Shown piece by piece: positions 12,555 through 13,392 of a DNA stretch of 13,392 nucleotides (the stretch's first letter is position 1; the number at the start of each line of letters is the position of its first letter). The stretch comes from CAYOLL01 sp964404765 [NCBI: uncultured Gemmatimonadota bacterium] (GTDB lineage: Bacteria > 4572-55): positions 13,607-26,998 of the forward strand of contig CAYOLL010000076.1 in the NCBI GenBank assembly GCA_964404765.1. The letters run 5' to 3'. Both the position numbers and the translations under genes were made by a program. Below the pieces are notes generated by a model. That model ran no database searches, had not been told where the DNA came from, and saw nothing but the letters and a program-made list of their open reading frames with translations.

Positions 12555-12640
12555 GCTACCCTTGCGAAGGTTACCCTTCAAGATTGCAAAAGGCTTGAGA
12601 ATGTTGATTTCACACCGGCTTTAACCTTCGCAAGGGTAGC
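12555..12640. terminator. Perfect 19-bp inverted repeat between convergent genes (bidirectional terminator or MITE-like)
   Basis: GCTACCCTTGCGAAGGTTA at 12555-12573 is the exact reverse complement of 12622-12640. The 48-base middle can form a small inner stem (TCAAG with CTTGA). Its place 1 base after one stop codon and 16 bases from the other suits a bidirectional transcription stop, but there is no clear T-run. The long perfect arms also suit a dispersed repeat unit. Confidence 0.65.
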
Positions 12641-12656
12641 CAATCCTGCAATAAAC

Positions 12657-13070
12657 TCAACCGAGCAGCGCCAAAATCTTCATTACCGTTTCAACAACCG
12701 GCTTGCCGATGTCGCCCACCGCTTTGGCCGCTTCGATCAAACCTTCGCCGCTGAGCTGATACCATTTCTGGCGCGGCTTTTCCTTGATACTTTCATTCAC
12801 CAACGCTTCCAGATTCTCGCCGGTTTCTTTCGCCGCTTCCGCCGGCATGGCTTTGGTCATTTCGCCGACGCGGGTCGTTAATTCCTTGAGCAGGGTTTTC
12901 AACTCGTCGGGCGCGTTGGATTGGGCCGCGGCGTTAAAGCTGTTTTTGATGGAATCGGCTACGACCACGTTGCCGGACACTTGGGCGTTATCGCCAAAGC
13001 TAATACTTTTGCCGCCCATTTTCGGTCGCAGCGGGATATTTTCAACTTTATTGGGTGAAACGATAGACAT
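12657..13070 (-). CDS. Unrecognised 137-aa helical protein
   Basis: AAGGAG lies 7 bases before the ATG. The N-terminal part contains SISFGDNAQVSGNVVVADSI, a short strand-turn stretch like a single rung of a beta-helix. The middle (residues about 55-95) is an amphipathic helix pair (APDELKTLLKELTTRVGEMT, EAAKETGENLEALVNESIKE), and the end is RQKWYQLSGEGLIEAAKAVG, DIGKPVVETVMKILALLG. There is no signal peptide. I have seen similar modules as short stand-alone or effector-associated segments in other bacteria but cannot name a family. It follows the 13088-13279 gene by 17 bases and is probably in its operon. Confidence 0.7.
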   Translation of the reverse strand: MSIVSPNKVENIPLRPKMGGKSISFGDNAQVSGNVVVADSIKNSFNAAAQSNAPDELKTLLKELTTRVGEMTKAMPAEAAKETGENLEALVNESIKEKPRQKWYQLSGEGLIEAAKAVGDIGKPVVETVMKILALLG

Positions 13071-13087
13071 TTTCTTCTCCTTTTGAA

Positions 13088-13279
13088 TTAATGGGTTACC
13101 GCTTTAAAATCCTCAAGACGCTTTTGCAGCGCGTCACGCGACATCTGCTCCAAACGTGTCGTCCACAGGATATCGTGAACTTGTTTTTGGACACCCTCGC
13201 TAAAACGCTTGCGATACGCGCTGAATTCCGCCGTAAAATCATGCAATGGAAATTCAGGGTTTATAGCCATCCGATGCAT
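13088..13279 (-). CDS. Unrecognised small protein, 5' end uncertain or frameshifted
   Basis: The ATG at 13279 gives 63 aa (MHRMAINPEFPLHDFTAEFS, then AYRKRFSEGVQKQVHDILWT). The frame stays open with protein-like sequence upstream to a TAG at 13361-13363 (ESFFKLAKHWGEAKQLFASL, RIELETF), with no standard start in between. An ATG at 13372-13374 would begin this protein if one base were added near 13361-13365. So the true gene is probably about 95 aa and either frameshifted or misread there. It is helical, charged and without signal peptide. It is likely co-transcribed with the 137-aa gene. Confidence 0.55.
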   Translation of the reverse strand: MHRMAINPEFPLHDFTAEFSAYRKRFSEGVQKQVHDILWTTRLEQMSRDALQKRLEDFKAVTH

Positions 13280-13392
13280 AAATGTTTCCAGTTCAATGCG
13301 CAGCGAAGCAAAAAGTTGCTTGGCTTCACCCCAGTGCTTAGCAAGTTTGAAAAAAGATTCCTACTGAATGACATCCACGGCCCCGGTCGCTT

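Overview
The window looks like a bacterial chromosome segment from the FCB side of the tree (Bacteroidota-like or a candidate phylum such as KSB1/Calditrichota). This is inferred from two large secreted proteins that end in type IX-style C-terminal sorting domains (NYPNP start, FlgD-like fold, VYF..Q...G...KMVL end), a ligand-binding-propeller protein, and a DUF4388 protein. No rRNA, tRNA or CRISPR array was seen.

Layout. (1) 1-3621, plus strand: the 3' part of a pre-peptidase C-terminal (PPC) repeat protein, then a complete secreted protein with about 14 propeller blades, both carrying sorting domains. (2) 3611-6276, plus strand: an accessory strip in which a Fic AMPylase and a HicA-HicB toxin-antitoxin pair each lie between copies of the last ~41 codons of cobalamin-dependent methionine synthase (metH). 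The third tail copy is cut by a 639-bp internally deleted IS3-family element. (3) 6277-8111, minus strand: a four-helix-bundle gene truncated by that IS, a 7-unit heptamer array, and a SucC-like ATP-grasp acyl-CoA ligase fused to a two-cluster ferredoxin domain. (4) 8172-10283, minus strand, upstream of the SucC-like gene: a TumE (DUF6516) pair, a Phd-ParE pair and a frameshifted HigA-type antitoxin. Degenerate copies of the START of the SucC-like gene (MARIHEYKGKE...) precede both the TumE pair and the Phd-ParE pair. (5) 10346-12553, plus strand: a promoter-led run with a small membrane or secreted protein, a CcmH-like protein that has lost one redox cysteine, and a DUF4388-FliM-like fusion. 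(6) 12555-12640: a perfect 19-bp inverted repeat between convergent genes. (7) 12657-13392, minus strand: two small unrecognised genes.

Main observation. Two unrelated housekeeping genes, metH by its 3' end and the SucC-like gene by its 5' end, have their termini duplicated around toxin-antitoxin or Fic cassettes. At the 3' locus each cassette is followed by a new gene tail. At the 5' locus the heads lie immediately upstream of cassettes and form short open frames that run into the antitoxin start. The copies have diverged in sequence, so they are not recent tandem duplications. The pattern suggests a way of loading addiction cassettes next to essential genes with the gene end as an anchor. 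The arrangement is read directly from the sequence; the mechanism is inference.
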